A stretch of DNA of 64,000 nt from Halomonas sp. (GCF_017983445.1 NZ_JAGOBJ010000006.1:1-64000), one strand, 5' to 3'; positions 41,598-49,516 are shown, counted from the stretch's first letter. Made by a program: numbers and translations. The notes: a model not told the origin generated them from the letters alone.

Positions 41598-42143
41598 ATG
41601 AGCCAATATCTTGGAGCTATTCGTCAGTTAGGTTATGTGGTCAACGATATCGAAGCGGCCATGGAGTACTGGAACAAAGTGATGGGCGTGGGGCCTTTTT
41701 TCTACAACCCCCGCGTACCTATCGAGAACTATACGTATGACGGCAAGCACTATGACGTGCATAACTCGGTGGCCCTGGCTAACTCAGGCTTCATTCAGGT
41801 TGAGCTGATCCAAACGCGTAACGATGCCCCCTCCATGTACCGTGATTTTCTACAAGCGGGCAATACAGGGTTACAGCATGTCGCCTTTTGGACAGAAGAC
41901 TACGATACCGATCTTGCCGCCATGCAGGCCAGGGGCTATCACGTTAAAATGAGCGGTGAAGTGGGTGCTAATGGGCGTTTCGCATATTTCGACCGTGAGT
42001 ACCATCCAGGCACCGTTATTGAGCTTTCCGAGGTGCTGGGCCCTAAAGGCAAAATGTTCCGCATGATCCGCGAAGCGTCTGAAAACTGGGACGGAAAAGA
42101 TCCCGTGCGCCCTTTCCCGAACCTGAAAGAGGCAGAAGCATGA
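41598..42143 (+). CDS. VOC (glyoxalase/bleomycin-resistance fold) protein of the RLP operon
   Basis: A 181-residue cytoplasmic protein of the vicinal-oxygen-chelate superfamily, Glyoxalase_4-like. A putative metal site can be read as Q10 (in IRQLGYVV), E69 (in FIQVELIQ), H94 (in GLQHVAFW) and E142 (in GTVIELSE). This is the Gln-Glu-His-Glu set used by glyoxalase I type enzymes. VOC enzymes perform isomerisation, epimerisation or C-C cleavage next to an oxygen-chelated metal. Its stop overlaps the RLP start by 4 bases, so it should act on the same pathway, perhaps making or isomerising the oxo acid sugar ahead of phosphorylation. The actual reaction is unknown. AGGAAG lies before the ATG. Confidence 0.85.
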   Translation: MSQYLGAIRQLGYVVNDIEAAMEYWNKVMGVGPFFYNPRVPIENYTYDGKHYDVHNSVALANSGFIQVELIQTRNDAPSMYRDFLQAGNTGLQHVAFWTEDYDTDLAAMQARGYHVKMSGEVGANGRFAYFDREYHPGTVIELSEVLGPKGKMFRMIREASENWDGKDPVRPFPNLKEAEA

Positions 42144-43387
42144 TTCGCGCTGCCTATCAGATCGAGACGCCGCTTGACCCATCACTTGTAGCAGAGATGA
42201 TGGCCGGTGAGCAAAGCTCAGGCACCTTCGTCAAAGTAAAGGGCGAGACCGAAGCCATCAGGGAGCGCTTTGGTGCCAGAGTCACTCATTTAGAAGTACT
42301 CGAAGAACTGGATTCGCCAAGCCTCCATAGCGCCTATTTGGAGCGCAAGGGTGTTAAAGGCCCGTGGAAAAAGGTGGCGGTGGAGATTGAATACCCTGAA
42401 GACAACGTCGGGGTTAACCTGCCAAACCTTGCCGCGACCGTTGCCGGGAATCTTTTCGACTTAGGCGAGCTTACTGGCTTGCGTTTGATGACGCTGCAAC
42501 TGCGCCCGGAGTATCGCGACCGTTACTCGCTGCCGACTCACGGTATTGCCGGTACGCGCAGTGCAGCAGGCGTGGCAAACCGCCCCCTGTTTGGGACTAT
42601 TTTAAAGCCTAATATTGGCATGAGCCCTATTGAGACCGCCGACCTTGTCGAGCAGCTTTGCGAGGCGGGTGTCGATTTCATCAAGGATGACGAAATCGCA
42701 GGCAACCACCCGTATGCACCGGTAGAAGAGCGTGTCAGCGCGGTGATGCAGCGTGTCAGGCAATTTAGAGAGCGTACCGGCCGCAACGTCATGGTCGCAT
42801 TTAATATTACCGACGAATTAGATGCCATGCGCCGTCACGCCGACCACGTTCAGGCCGAAGGCGGCAGCTGCGTGATGGCAAGCCTTAACTGGTGTGGGCT
42901 TTCTGCGCTGCAAAGCCTTCGCGCCTCGACCCCGCTCGCCATTCACGGCCATCGTAACGGGTTTGGCGCCTTCGCACGCCACCCTGCATTAGGCATTGAT
43001 TTTTCCGCCTATCAAACGCTTTACCGCCTGGCGGGCATTGACCACATGCATGTCCATGGCATGGGCGGAAAATTTGCCGATCAAACCGATGAAGTAGCCC
43101 ACGCCGCCAAGCTTTCGCTCACCGCACTAAGCGGTACGGATGATCGCGTGATGCCGGTATTTTCCTCCGGCCAGTGGGCAGGCACCCTGCCGCTCACCTG
43201 CACTAAAATCCAAAGCGCTGACTTCATGTTTTTAGCTGGCGGCGGCATTCTGGCGCACCCTGACGGCGTGGCAGCCGGTGTAGCAAGCCTTCAGCAGGCC
43301 TGGCAAAGCATTGAAGCAGGCACGCCGCTTGAGTGCGCCAATCGCCCGGCGCTTGCCAGGGCGCTCGACTTCTTCGGCGGGCGCTAG
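42140..43387 (+). CDS. RuBisCO-like protein (form IV), probable oxo-acid-sugar phosphate decarboxylase/transcarboxylase
   Basis: A 415-residue RuBisCO large-subunit homologue. Seen: E24 in the N-terminal EQSSGTF (large-subunit E60 region, with Phe for Trp66), N104 (N123 region), GTILKP with K156 (K175 equivalent; the following KPK is KPN), metal/carbamate motif KDDE at 182-185, HGHR at 269-272 (H294/R295 region), K311 in GMGGKF (loop-6 Lys334 equivalent), SSGQ at 342-345 and GGG at 367-369. So the catalytic frame is largely kept. Known relatives paired with DUF1537 kinases act on 3-oxo-isoapionate 4-phosphate in D-apiose/apionate breakdown (OiaX decarboxylase, OiaT transcarboxylase/hydrolase). 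The kinase gene starts 2 bases after this stop. CO2 fixation is not expected: there is no small subunit or phosphoribulokinase nearby. The exact substrate is inference. Confidence 0.88.
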   Translation: MIRAAYQIETPLDPSLVAEMMAGEQSSGTFVKVKGETEAIRERFGARVTHLEVLEELDSPSLHSAYLERKGVKGPWKKVAVEIEYPEDNVGVNLPNLAATVAGNLFDLGELTGLRLMTLQLRPEYRDRYSLPTHGIAGTRSAAGVANRPLFGTILKPNIGMSPIETADLVEQLCEAGVDFIKDDEIAGNHPYAPVEERVSAVMQRVRQFRERTGRNVMVAFNITDELDAMRRHADHVQAEGGSCVMASLNWCGLSALQSLRASTPLAIHGHRNGFGAFARHPALGIDFSAYQTLYRLAGIDHMHVHGMGGKFADQTDEVAHAAKLSLTALSGTDDRVMPVFSSGQWAGTLPLTCTKIQSADFMFLAGGGILAHPDGVAAGVASLQQAWQSIEAGTPLECANRPALARALDFFGGR

Positions 43388-43389
43388 GC

Positions 43390-44601
43390 ATGCGTTATAT
43401 ATTCGTTGCCGATGACTTTACCGGCGCGTCCGATACCCTGGCGACGCTGCGGCGCGCCGGCTTAAAGGCGCGGCTCTATCTGACGGCTCCCTCCTGCGAA
43501 GAAGTCGCCGACCTTGATGCCTTTGGTATCGCAACGGCGGCACGCAGTATGGATCAACAGGTACTCGCCACAGAAATGCAGCGTATCGGTCATCAGCTAT
43601 TGCCGCATCAACCGGATATTCTGCATCTAAAGGTTTGCTCCACCTTTGATAGCAGCCCAGCCACGGGCAATATCGCGACCGCCGTTACCGCGCTTTCTGA
43701 ACAGCTAAAACCGGCCACCACCTTGATTGTGGGCGGTCAACCCAGCCTTGGGCGTTACTGCGTGTTTGGCAATCTGTTTGCTAAAAGCGCCGATGGGCAG
43801 GTGTATCGCATCGACCGTCATCCGGTCATGCAGCAGCACCCGGTAACGCCCATGCAGGAAGCTGACCTGTGCCGGCACTTTAGCGCCATGGGCCTTGCCA
43901 ACGTTAATCTTCTGGATAGGATCACACTGCATACTGACGACGACGCCCCCAGCGCCACAGTGCTGTGTGATGCGCTTGATAACCACGATCTCAAGCGTAT
44001 TGGCGAACGCTTTCGCAAAGCTTTGAAGCCACAGCTATGGGTTGGCGCCAGCAGCGTGGTGGAAGCGATTTATCCCAACGCTCAAACTATCGAACCACCC
44101 AGCAGCCTGCCTGGTCCGCTTCTCGTCTTTGCGGGCAGTCGCTCTTCTGTCACGGCCGCACAAGTGGCAGCCGCTAGCAGCATGGTCAAAGTGACGATTT
44201 CGGCCCGCCAACTGGTAACCCACTCACACGACGAGTATGAGCAGATTTTGCGCCACCTGCGAGAAGGGAAGGCCACCCTTGCCGTGTTGGATGAAGATAC
44301 AACACATGGTCTTACGGCACTGGAAATCGCCCAGCATTGCGCGAAGCTGATCGCTTCACTCATTCGCTCCAACAGTATCGGTACGCTGCTTATTGCAGGA
44401 GGAGACACTTCAAGCCTGGCCATCCATCATTTGCAGCCTCAAAGCATTGACTATATCGGCCCGCTTGAGGCGGGCGTACCGATTTGTGCGGCAAATTTCA
44501 CCGATGGCCATCAGCTACCAGTGATTATGAAAGGGGGCCAAATGGGCTCGGTATCGCTCTTTGATAGAGTCTGCGCGCTAACCTGCCGAAACGATGAATA
44601 A
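43390..44601 (+). CDS. DUF1537 four-carbon acid sugar kinase family protein
   Basis: A 403-residue ATP-dependent kinase. The N-terminal substrate domain begins MRYIFVADDFTGASDTLATL, the DUF1537 hallmark. The C-terminal nucleotide-binding domain has LLIAGGDTSS and the glycine-rich KGGQMGS, in the place of the usual K-S/G-G-x-x-G. Family members phosphorylate D-threonate, D-erythronate, 3-oxo-tetronates or, in apiose catabolism, 3-oxo-isoapionate. No PdxA2-type dehydrogenase accompanies it, which argues against the threonate route. The RLP neighbour argues for an oxo-isoapionate-like substrate. Its 3' end overlaps the antisense hypothetical gene by 77 bases. Confidence 0.9.
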   Translation: MRYIFVADDFTGASDTLATLRRAGLKARLYLTAPSCEEVADLDAFGIATAARSMDQQVLATEMQRIGHQLLPHQPDILHLKVCSTFDSSPATGNIATAVTALSEQLKPATTLIVGGQPSLGRYCVFGNLFAKSADGQVYRIDRHPVMQQHPVTPMQEADLCRHFSAMGLANVNLLDRITLHTDDDAPSATVLCDALDNHDLKRIGERFRKALKPQLWVGASSVVEAIYPNAQTIEPPSSLPGPLLVFAGSRSSVTAAQVAAASSMVKVTISARQLVTHSHDEYEQILRHLREGKATLAVLDEDTTHGLTALEIAQHCAKLIASLIRSNSIGTLLIAGGDTSSLAIHHLQPQSIDYIGPLEAGVPICAANFTDGHQLPVIMKGGQMGSVSLFDRVCALTCRNDE

Positions 44602-45667
44602 GCGGCATCAGTAGCCATAAGATAGGTACCAGCACCCAGCGCCAGACAAAACGTACGATCAGCAGAACCGGCAGCAACACCAACAGCCAGATAACGAACT
44701 GTCCCAGCCACACCGGCAAGCCAAACCATTTCGCTACATTGGCGCCCAGTGCACTTACCAGCGACGGGTGACGAACCACTACATAGGCAGTGGTAGCAAC
44801 TGCCGCGATCCTGGCCATACGTGACAGGCTGGCAAAACGTCCGCCGCCTGCCACGATGCCCGAACGTAATCCAGTGCGGGCTCCCTGAGCCTCAATACTG
44901 CCTACTCGTGCACCTCGTGCGACACGCCCTGCCCGCAACACTTTAACGGTACTTGCCATCAATAACAGGTCGACACCAGCCCAACCCACATCGCTTGCAC
45001 CAATCGCTTCATCACGGCGCCACTGGTTTTCCAGGCCTCGGATACCGCTGGTAAAGAAATCGCTGAGGCCTGCCACGACACGCTCACTTTGCAGCCAATG
45101 CACATCGCCCTCGCGATCCACCACAAACTGGTTGAGCAAGCCATGGCCTTCAGTATCCAGTAAGGCAATACCCATTTGGCCTCGGCGATACGGGCTCCAC
45201 TCGGCTATGTCTGTTGACCCGCCTTGCTCCTGCGCGCCTTCAGTTTCCTCACTCCACCAGCGGCTCAACTGCTGGTAATGCTCACCCACCCAATGCTGAG
45301 CACGCAGCGTGGCAATATCGTTATCCCGATAGTAAATGATCGGCAATACGGCATCGGGGCCAAAACGCACCAGCACGCGCTGAAACTCAGCCAATGCGGC
45401 ATACTCAAGTAACGCCACACGGGCAATATCGCCGTAACGCAGAATGGCCAAATGGGCGCTCATCCAAAGCGCCTGATCGTCAGCGTAATGGAGAAATATC
45501 GCGTTGAGTTCAGCGGACTCCTGAGCCAGCGACGCTTCAATGGAGGGTAGTGTGCGCTGCGCTTCAAGTCGCACGAGGCGTGGTTCAAAAGATTCATTGG
45601 AGGCCAGCACCGACAGCCCGCCAGCCAATGCGGTTGCCATCACCAGCATCGTTAACCAGAGTCGCAT
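44525..45667 (-). CDS. Hypothetical membrane protein
   Basis: A 380-residue protein I do not recognise. It has an N-terminal signal or anchor (residues 4-22), then a helical, acid-rich region of about 200 residues with many Ala, Leu, Trp and Tyr (predicted periplasmic), and a C-terminal cluster of likely membrane segments at about 282-299, 317-338 and 342-358, followed by a basic tail. The last 25 codons lie antisense to the end of the DUF1537 kinase gene. It is divergent from the 4-TM protein/PQQ dehydrogenase pair across a 298-base gap. No operon partner suggests its role. Confidence 0.65.
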   Translation of the reverse strand: MRLWLTMLVMATALAGGLSVLASNESFEPRLVRLEAQRTLPSIEASLAQESAELNAIFLHYADDQALWMSAHLAILRYGDIARVALLEYAALAEFQRVLVRFGPDAVLPIIYYRDNDIATLRAQHWVGEHYQQLSRWWSEETEGAQEQGGSTDIAEWSPYRRGQMGIALLDTEGHGLLNQFVVDREGDVHWLQSERVVAGLSDFFTSGIRGLENQWRRDEAIGASDVGWAGVDLLLMASTVKVLRAGRVARGARVGSIEAQGARTGLRSGIVAGGGRFASLSRMARIAAVATTAYVVVRHPSLVSALGANVAKWFGLPVWLGQFVIWLLVLLPVLLIVRFVWRWVLVPILWLLMPLIHRFGRLARRLYQRAIPSPFGPLS

Positions 45668-45965
45668 GTCTTACTTTCTCCCAGTGCGCGCTCCCGCGTC
45701 ATTATTAAAAACTGCTGCTGCGTTAACTCACTCAAAACATAATCTCAGGGATCACACCATTAACTTCTTTTTAACCAATTTATCAAACAAAGTATCAAGT
45801 ATGGATGCTGAGCTATTAGCTATAAATAATGCCCTAAACACCTAACTACTCTCTAAAGCCTTACCAGGTTAAAAAAAAGATACCTTTCTGCTAACCTTAC
45901 CAGGCTAATTATTATTCCCAATATTTGTTTCGCTTTGAGACTTCCCACCTGGAGACAAGAACGCC
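45668..45965. other. AT-rich divergent intergenic region with paired direct repeats
   Basis: These 298 bases hold no recognisable gene. They are clearly AT-richer than the flanks and contain two 14-base direct repeats, CCTTACCAGGTTAA (45859-45872) and CCTTACCAGGCTAA (45895-45908). The repeats are identical but for one base, with starts 36 bases apart. They lie about 60-105 bases before the 4-TM protein gene and could bind a regulator or be part of its promoter. A CTGGAG ribosome-binding site precedes the downstream ATG. Confidence 0.6.
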
Positions 45966-46331
45966 ATGTCGCAATCACTCAGGGATAAGCTAGGCGCTTT
46001 TGTGCTATTGGCCGCCTCTGTTATCGGGCTTATTACCGCACTTTATGCCTACTTCACTCCATTGACAGGCGTTACTGGGTCGCTCGGCGCGCTCGTGGCT
46101 ATCGCGGCCTGTATCGTGCTGGTTATTTTGGCGTTTGTATTGGCAGCGCTTCAAAAAAGCGGCGCTCGCATTGCCCTGCGCGTGTTAATCCTGATAGGCC
46201 TAGCCGGTACGTTCTTTGCCGGTTTACTGCTGCACCAGTGGTGGCTTTGCGCTGCCATGCTACTTGGCCTGATCGGACTGATCATCGATCTTTGCCGCCC
46301 GGCTCACAATTCCCGCCCCACTTATCTATAA
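45966..46331 (+). CDS. Small 4-TM membrane protein, probable anchor of the PQQ dehydrogenase
   Basis: A 121-residue, very hydrophobic protein with four predicted membrane segments (about 10-31, 38-63, 68-88, 89-108) and a short polar tail. Its stop codon overlaps the ribosome-binding site of the PQQ dehydrogenase gene that starts 10 bases later. Membrane PQQ glucose dehydrogenases carry an N-terminal multi-TM quinone-interacting domain of similar size fused to the propeller. Here this protein may supply it as a separate subunit. This is inference from size, topology and position; sequence homology was not tested. Confidence 0.7.
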   Translation: MSQSLRDKLGAFVLLAASVIGLITALYAYFTPLTGVTGSLGALVAIAACIVLVILAFVLAALQKSGARIALRVLILIGLAGTFFAGLLLHQWWLCAAMLLGLIGLIIDLCRPAHNSRPTYL

Positions 46332-46341
46332 GGAGCCGTCC

Positions 46342-48402
46342 GTGCCAATACCCTGCCTTACCGAGCAGCGCCTCGCCACTTTATACGCACCGCTTTCATT
46401 TACATCCACCCGCCACGTCTTAGCGCTGGCGCTTTTCCTGGCTCCCTTGCCGCTACTCGCTCAGGATCAGTCGACAGCACCAACAGGCAAGGAGCAAACC
46501 AGTGCTGAGCAATCAAGCGAAGAAGCACCCGCTCGCGCGCCTATTCCTTTAGTGCCTGAAGGCGCTATCTGGGATAGTTTTCATGGCCAGCTCAACGCAC
46601 AGAAATACAGCCCGCTCGATCAAATTAACGTCGATAACGTCGGCGAGCTCAAAAAGGCTTGGGAGTTTCATACTGGCGACGTGTCGGATGGTTCAGGCGA
46701 CACCGCCCCGACAGTTTGGTCGGCCACCCCGGTGTTCGCCAATGACACGATATATATCGGCACGCCCATGTATCGGGTGTTCGCGCTCGACCCGGCCACC
46801 GGTGAAGAACGCTGGCGCTTCGACACTCAATCCACTCAGGAAGCGCTGACGCAGCCAGCACTTAAGAGCCGTGGCGTCGCCTACTGGGAAGCTGACGAGC
46901 CCGTTGCTGGCAACGCCTGTGAAAAAATCGTTTACTTCGGCACGATGGATGCCCAGCTATTTGCGCTGGACGCCGATAGCGGTGAGCTGTGTGAAGGCTT
47001 CGCCGACGGCGGCGTGTTAAACGTCAACCAATGGAACGACATGCCCGAAAACTGGCCGCTATCGCTGCTTCAGCCGCCCACCGTCGTGGGTGACCGGCTG
47101 ATTCTAGGCTGGGCGGGTAAGGATTGGGAAGAGAGCGTGGCCCCGGCAGGTACGGTGTTCTCCATTAACGCACGCACTGGCGAGCGCGAGTGGACGTTCG
47201 AGGCGCTCTCCGAAGAGATGCGCCAAAGAAGCGGTACTGCCAACGTCTGGACTCATATGGCTGCCGATGAAGAGCTGGGCCTGGTTTATTTACCCGTCGC
47301 CTCGCCTTCTCCCAACTTCTGGGGTGGAAACCGCACCGAGGAGGCGCCGCTGGCAACCTCTACCACGGCGCTGGATATCGAAACCGGCGAGGTGGTTTGG
47401 TCGCGCCAGTGGGTACATCACGATATTTGGGACTACGATATCAACGCCGCACCGACGCTGATGGACATTACCGTCGACGGCGAGGAAATCCCGGCGCTGA
47501 TGCAGGCAACCAAGATGGGCTTTCTGTTCGTGGTCAACCGTGAAACAGGCGAAGACGTCTGGCCGATTGAGGAGCGCGAAGTGCCCGGCGGCGATGGCAC
47601 CGTGGAAGGTGAGGTTTACTCACCTACCCAACCTTTCCCCACCGTACCTGCGCCGCTTCTAGATCAGTCCGAAAAACCGAAAGTGTGGGCGCTGGCGGAT
47701 GCGGCAAGCTTTGGCCAGTGTTCCGCGCTTTGGGACGATCTCTGGTACGAGGGCATGTACACCCCACCCACCACTCGCGGAGAAGGTACGCTCGCCTACC
47801 CGGATAGCGCGGGCGGCGTTCAGTGGGGCGGCGTGGCGTTTGACCCCGTCAGCCAGACCGCGGTGGTGAATACATCGCATATTGTGCAGTACATCAAGCT
47901 TTTCAACCGCGAAGATTTTGATGAAGCCGACAGCGGATCAGGCAATGAAAGCGGCTATTCGCCTCAGCTAGGCGCGCCCTATGGTATGCGCCTGGAAGTG
48001 GCGCTGAACTGGCTGGGCATGCCCTGCTGGGAGCCACCTTTCGGTGAGCTGGTGGCACTTGACATGACCACAGGCGATGTCAAATGGCGTCGCCCGGTAG
48101 GCGCGTCGCAGCAGTTCGGCTTTTTCATGCCCGAAAGCTGGGGCTCGCCCACCATCGGCGGCCCTGCAGTGACTGCCGGAGGCTTGATCTTCATCGGTGC
48201 CTCCATGGACGCCAAGGTGCGTGCCTACTCGCTGGAAACTGGCGAGCAGCTCTGGTCAGACCAGGCCCAAGCACCTTCCGTCTCCAATCCTGCCGTTTAC
48301 GAGTACCAAGGTCGGCAATACGTTGCGTTTGTTGCAGGTGGCAATTCGATTCTCAAGGATCAGGTCGGCGATCAAATCGCTGTCTACGCGCTACCTGAAT
48401 AA
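46342..48402 (+). CDS. PQQ-dependent dehydrogenase (eight-bladed propeller quinoprotein)
   Basis: A 686-residue quinoprotein of the glucose/quinate/alcohol dehydrogenase superfamily. A GTG start at 46342 follows AAGGAG. A hydrophobic segment at residues 25-40 is a signal peptide or single anchor. From about residue 75 the propeller begins (WDSFHGQLNAQKYSPLDQI). Typical PQQ blade motifs are ALDPATGEERWRFD, LDADSGELC and LDIETGEVVW. The active-site segment VHHDIWDYD is at 358-366 and the PQQ-contact Lys is probably K391 in ATKMGFLFVVNR. It would oxidise a sugar or alcohol in the periplasm and pass electrons to ubiquinone, probably through the 4-TM protein. The substrate is unknown and no pqq synthesis genes are in the window. 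A hairpin terminator follows. Confidence 0.9.
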   Translation: MPIPCLTEQRLATLYAPLSFTSTRHVLALALFLAPLPLLAQDQSTAPTGKEQTSAEQSSEEAPARAPIPLVPEGAIWDSFHGQLNAQKYSPLDQINVDNVGELKKAWEFHTGDVSDGSGDTAPTVWSATPVFANDTIYIGTPMYRVFALDPATGEERWRFDTQSTQEALTQPALKSRGVAYWEADEPVAGNACEKIVYFGTMDAQLFALDADSGELCEGFADGGVLNVNQWNDMPENWPLSLLQPPTVVGDRLILGWAGKDWEESVAPAGTVFSINARTGEREWTFEALSEEMRQRSGTANVWTHMAADEELGLVYLPVASPSPNFWGGNRTEEAPLATSTTALDIETGEVVWSRQWVHHDIWDYDINAAPTLMDITVDGEEIPALMQATKMGFLFVVNRETGEDVWPIEEREVPGGDGTVEGEVYSPTQPFPTVPAPLLDQSEKPKVWALADAASFGQCSALWDDLWYEGMYTPPTTRGEGTLAYPDSAGGVQWGGVAFDPVSQTAVVNTSHIVQYIKLFNREDFDEADSGSGNESGYSPQLGAPYGMRLEVALNWLGMPCWEPPFGELVALDMTTGDVKWRRPVGASQQFGFFMPESWGSPTIGGPAVTAGGLIFIGASMDAKVRAYSLETGEQLWSDQAQAPSVSNPAVYEYQGRQYVAFVAGGNSILKDQVGDQIAVYALPE

Positions 48403-48425
48403 CAACGTTTAAAAGCGGTAATCTG

Positions 48426-48462
48426 CGGGGCGGCCTTTCGCTTAATGCTAAAGGCCGCCCCG
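48426..48462 (+). terminator. Terminator hairpin after the PQQ dehydrogenase
   Basis: GGGGCGGCCTTT (48427-48438) pairs perfectly with AAAGGCCGCCCC (48450-48461), and a flanking C-G pair extends the stem. The loop is 11 bases. The downstream tract is only GTTTGCG, so termination may be moderate. It lies about 25 bases after the stop. Confidence 0.7.
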
Positions 48463-48604
48463 TTTGCGTATTGGGCAAACGTCAGTAAATATACAACACA
48501 TCGCTTAATGAAACGGCATACCACTTAGCGTCAAAAAATTGTCATCGTTGCCCCGTATGGTTGCCTGTTGGCACTGCAACAACGATAACTCTTTGGAGAC
48601 ATTG

Positions 48605-49492
48605 ATGAAAAAAGCTCTAATGCTGGCAGCACTTCTTCCCATGACGCCCGCACTGGCCGCACCTTCTGGCGATATTAGCGAGATAGCGCTGGGCGAGCTA
48701 CATCCTACACAGCCAGCGCTTGGCTACCGGCAGATGGATTATAAGCAGGGTCGTTTTGCCGTCGATCGCGAGAAGTTTTTCGATGAATTTTGTGAAACGG
48801 GCGGTCAAGGTGGTATTGCCCAGTTTGATGACAACTCTTCTCTGCGCGCTACCGATAGTTTTGCATGTACCGACCCTGTCGGTACGCATCCAGAAGATAT
48901 GAAAACCGCGGTGATTGCGCCCAACGGCGGCTTTTATCTCACCGATGGCCATCATACCCTGGGTAACTACCTGGCATTGGAAGGCCCTGAGCTGACCATG
49001 CCCCTACTCATTACGCATGACTTCAGCGAACTGCCGGATATGGAACGCTTTTGGGCCACCATGGAAGAAGAGCGCCTGGTTTGGCTCGACGCGCCCGACG
49101 GCCCGATCACACCAGAAGAGCTGCCCGAACAGCTTGGCCGTGACCATCAGGTCGACGACCCCTACCGCTCGCTGGTCTACTTTACACGCGGGGTCGGTTA
49201 TAAAAAACCTGACACACCGCCGCCATTTCTGGAGTTTTATTGGGGACAGTGGCTCGCGGCAAAGCTACCGCTCGACACGCTAGATTTAACCACTCTTGAA
49301 GGCTACGCTGACGCGGTTAATCAGGCGGCCACGTTAATGGTTGAGGTATCACCCGATACACTGATCGCCGATACTGCTACAGGCAGCCTGACTGCTCAGG
49401 AAATGGGCCAGTTGCCAGCCGTTAACGCGGCAGAGCTTGATAAACTGCTGTCGCCACGAGGCAAATTGACCTACGCGTTCTCCCTCGAATAA
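48605..49492 (+). CDS. Exported ParB-like (ParB/Srx fold) protein
   Basis: A 295-residue protein with a clear signal peptide (MKKALMLAALLPMTPALAAP, cleavage near residue 19). The mature part contains ISEIALGELHPTQPALGYRQ and, further on, GGFYLTDGHHTLGNYLAL, which match the ParB-like (ParBc_2-type) fold with its Asp-Gly-His-His motif. The rest is acidic and has no other domain I recognise. Being exported, it cannot be a chromosome-partition factor; some ParB/Srx-fold proteins are nucleases or NTP-dependent enzymes, so a periplasmic hydrolytic or nucleotide-linked role is conceivable. The ATG at 48605 has GGAG 7 bases upstream; an extension of 22 codons upstream would hide the signal peptide. 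Confidence 0.75.
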   Translation: MKKALMLAALLPMTPALAAPSGDISEIALGELHPTQPALGYRQMDYKQGRFAVDREKFFDEFCETGGQGGIAQFDDNSSLRATDSFACTDPVGTHPEDMKTAVIAPNGGFYLTDGHHTLGNYLALEGPELTMPLLITHDFSELPDMERFWATMEEERLVWLDAPDGPITPEELPEQLGRDHQVDDPYRSLVYFTRGVGYKKPDTPPPFLEFYWGQWLAAKLPLDTLDLTTLEGYADAVNQAATLMVEVSPDTLIADTATGSLTAQEMGQLPAVNAAELDKLLSPRGKLTYAFSLE

Positions 49493-49516
49493 CCCTCGCT
49501 CATAGCCAGCACGCGT

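Noticed and set aside
42140..43387. CO2-fixing RuBisCO or the methionine-salvage enolase MtnW
   Set aside because: There is no small subunit, phosphoribulokinase or carboxysome gene, and no mtn genes lie nearby. The DUF1537 kinase partner points to acid-sugar catabolism. The KPK motif is altered to KPN.
43390..44601. D-threonate or D-erythronate kinase of a DtnK/PdxA2-type route
   Set aside because: That route needs a PdxA2-like dehydrogenase, which is absent, whereas an RLP is present. The possibility is not excluded biochemically.
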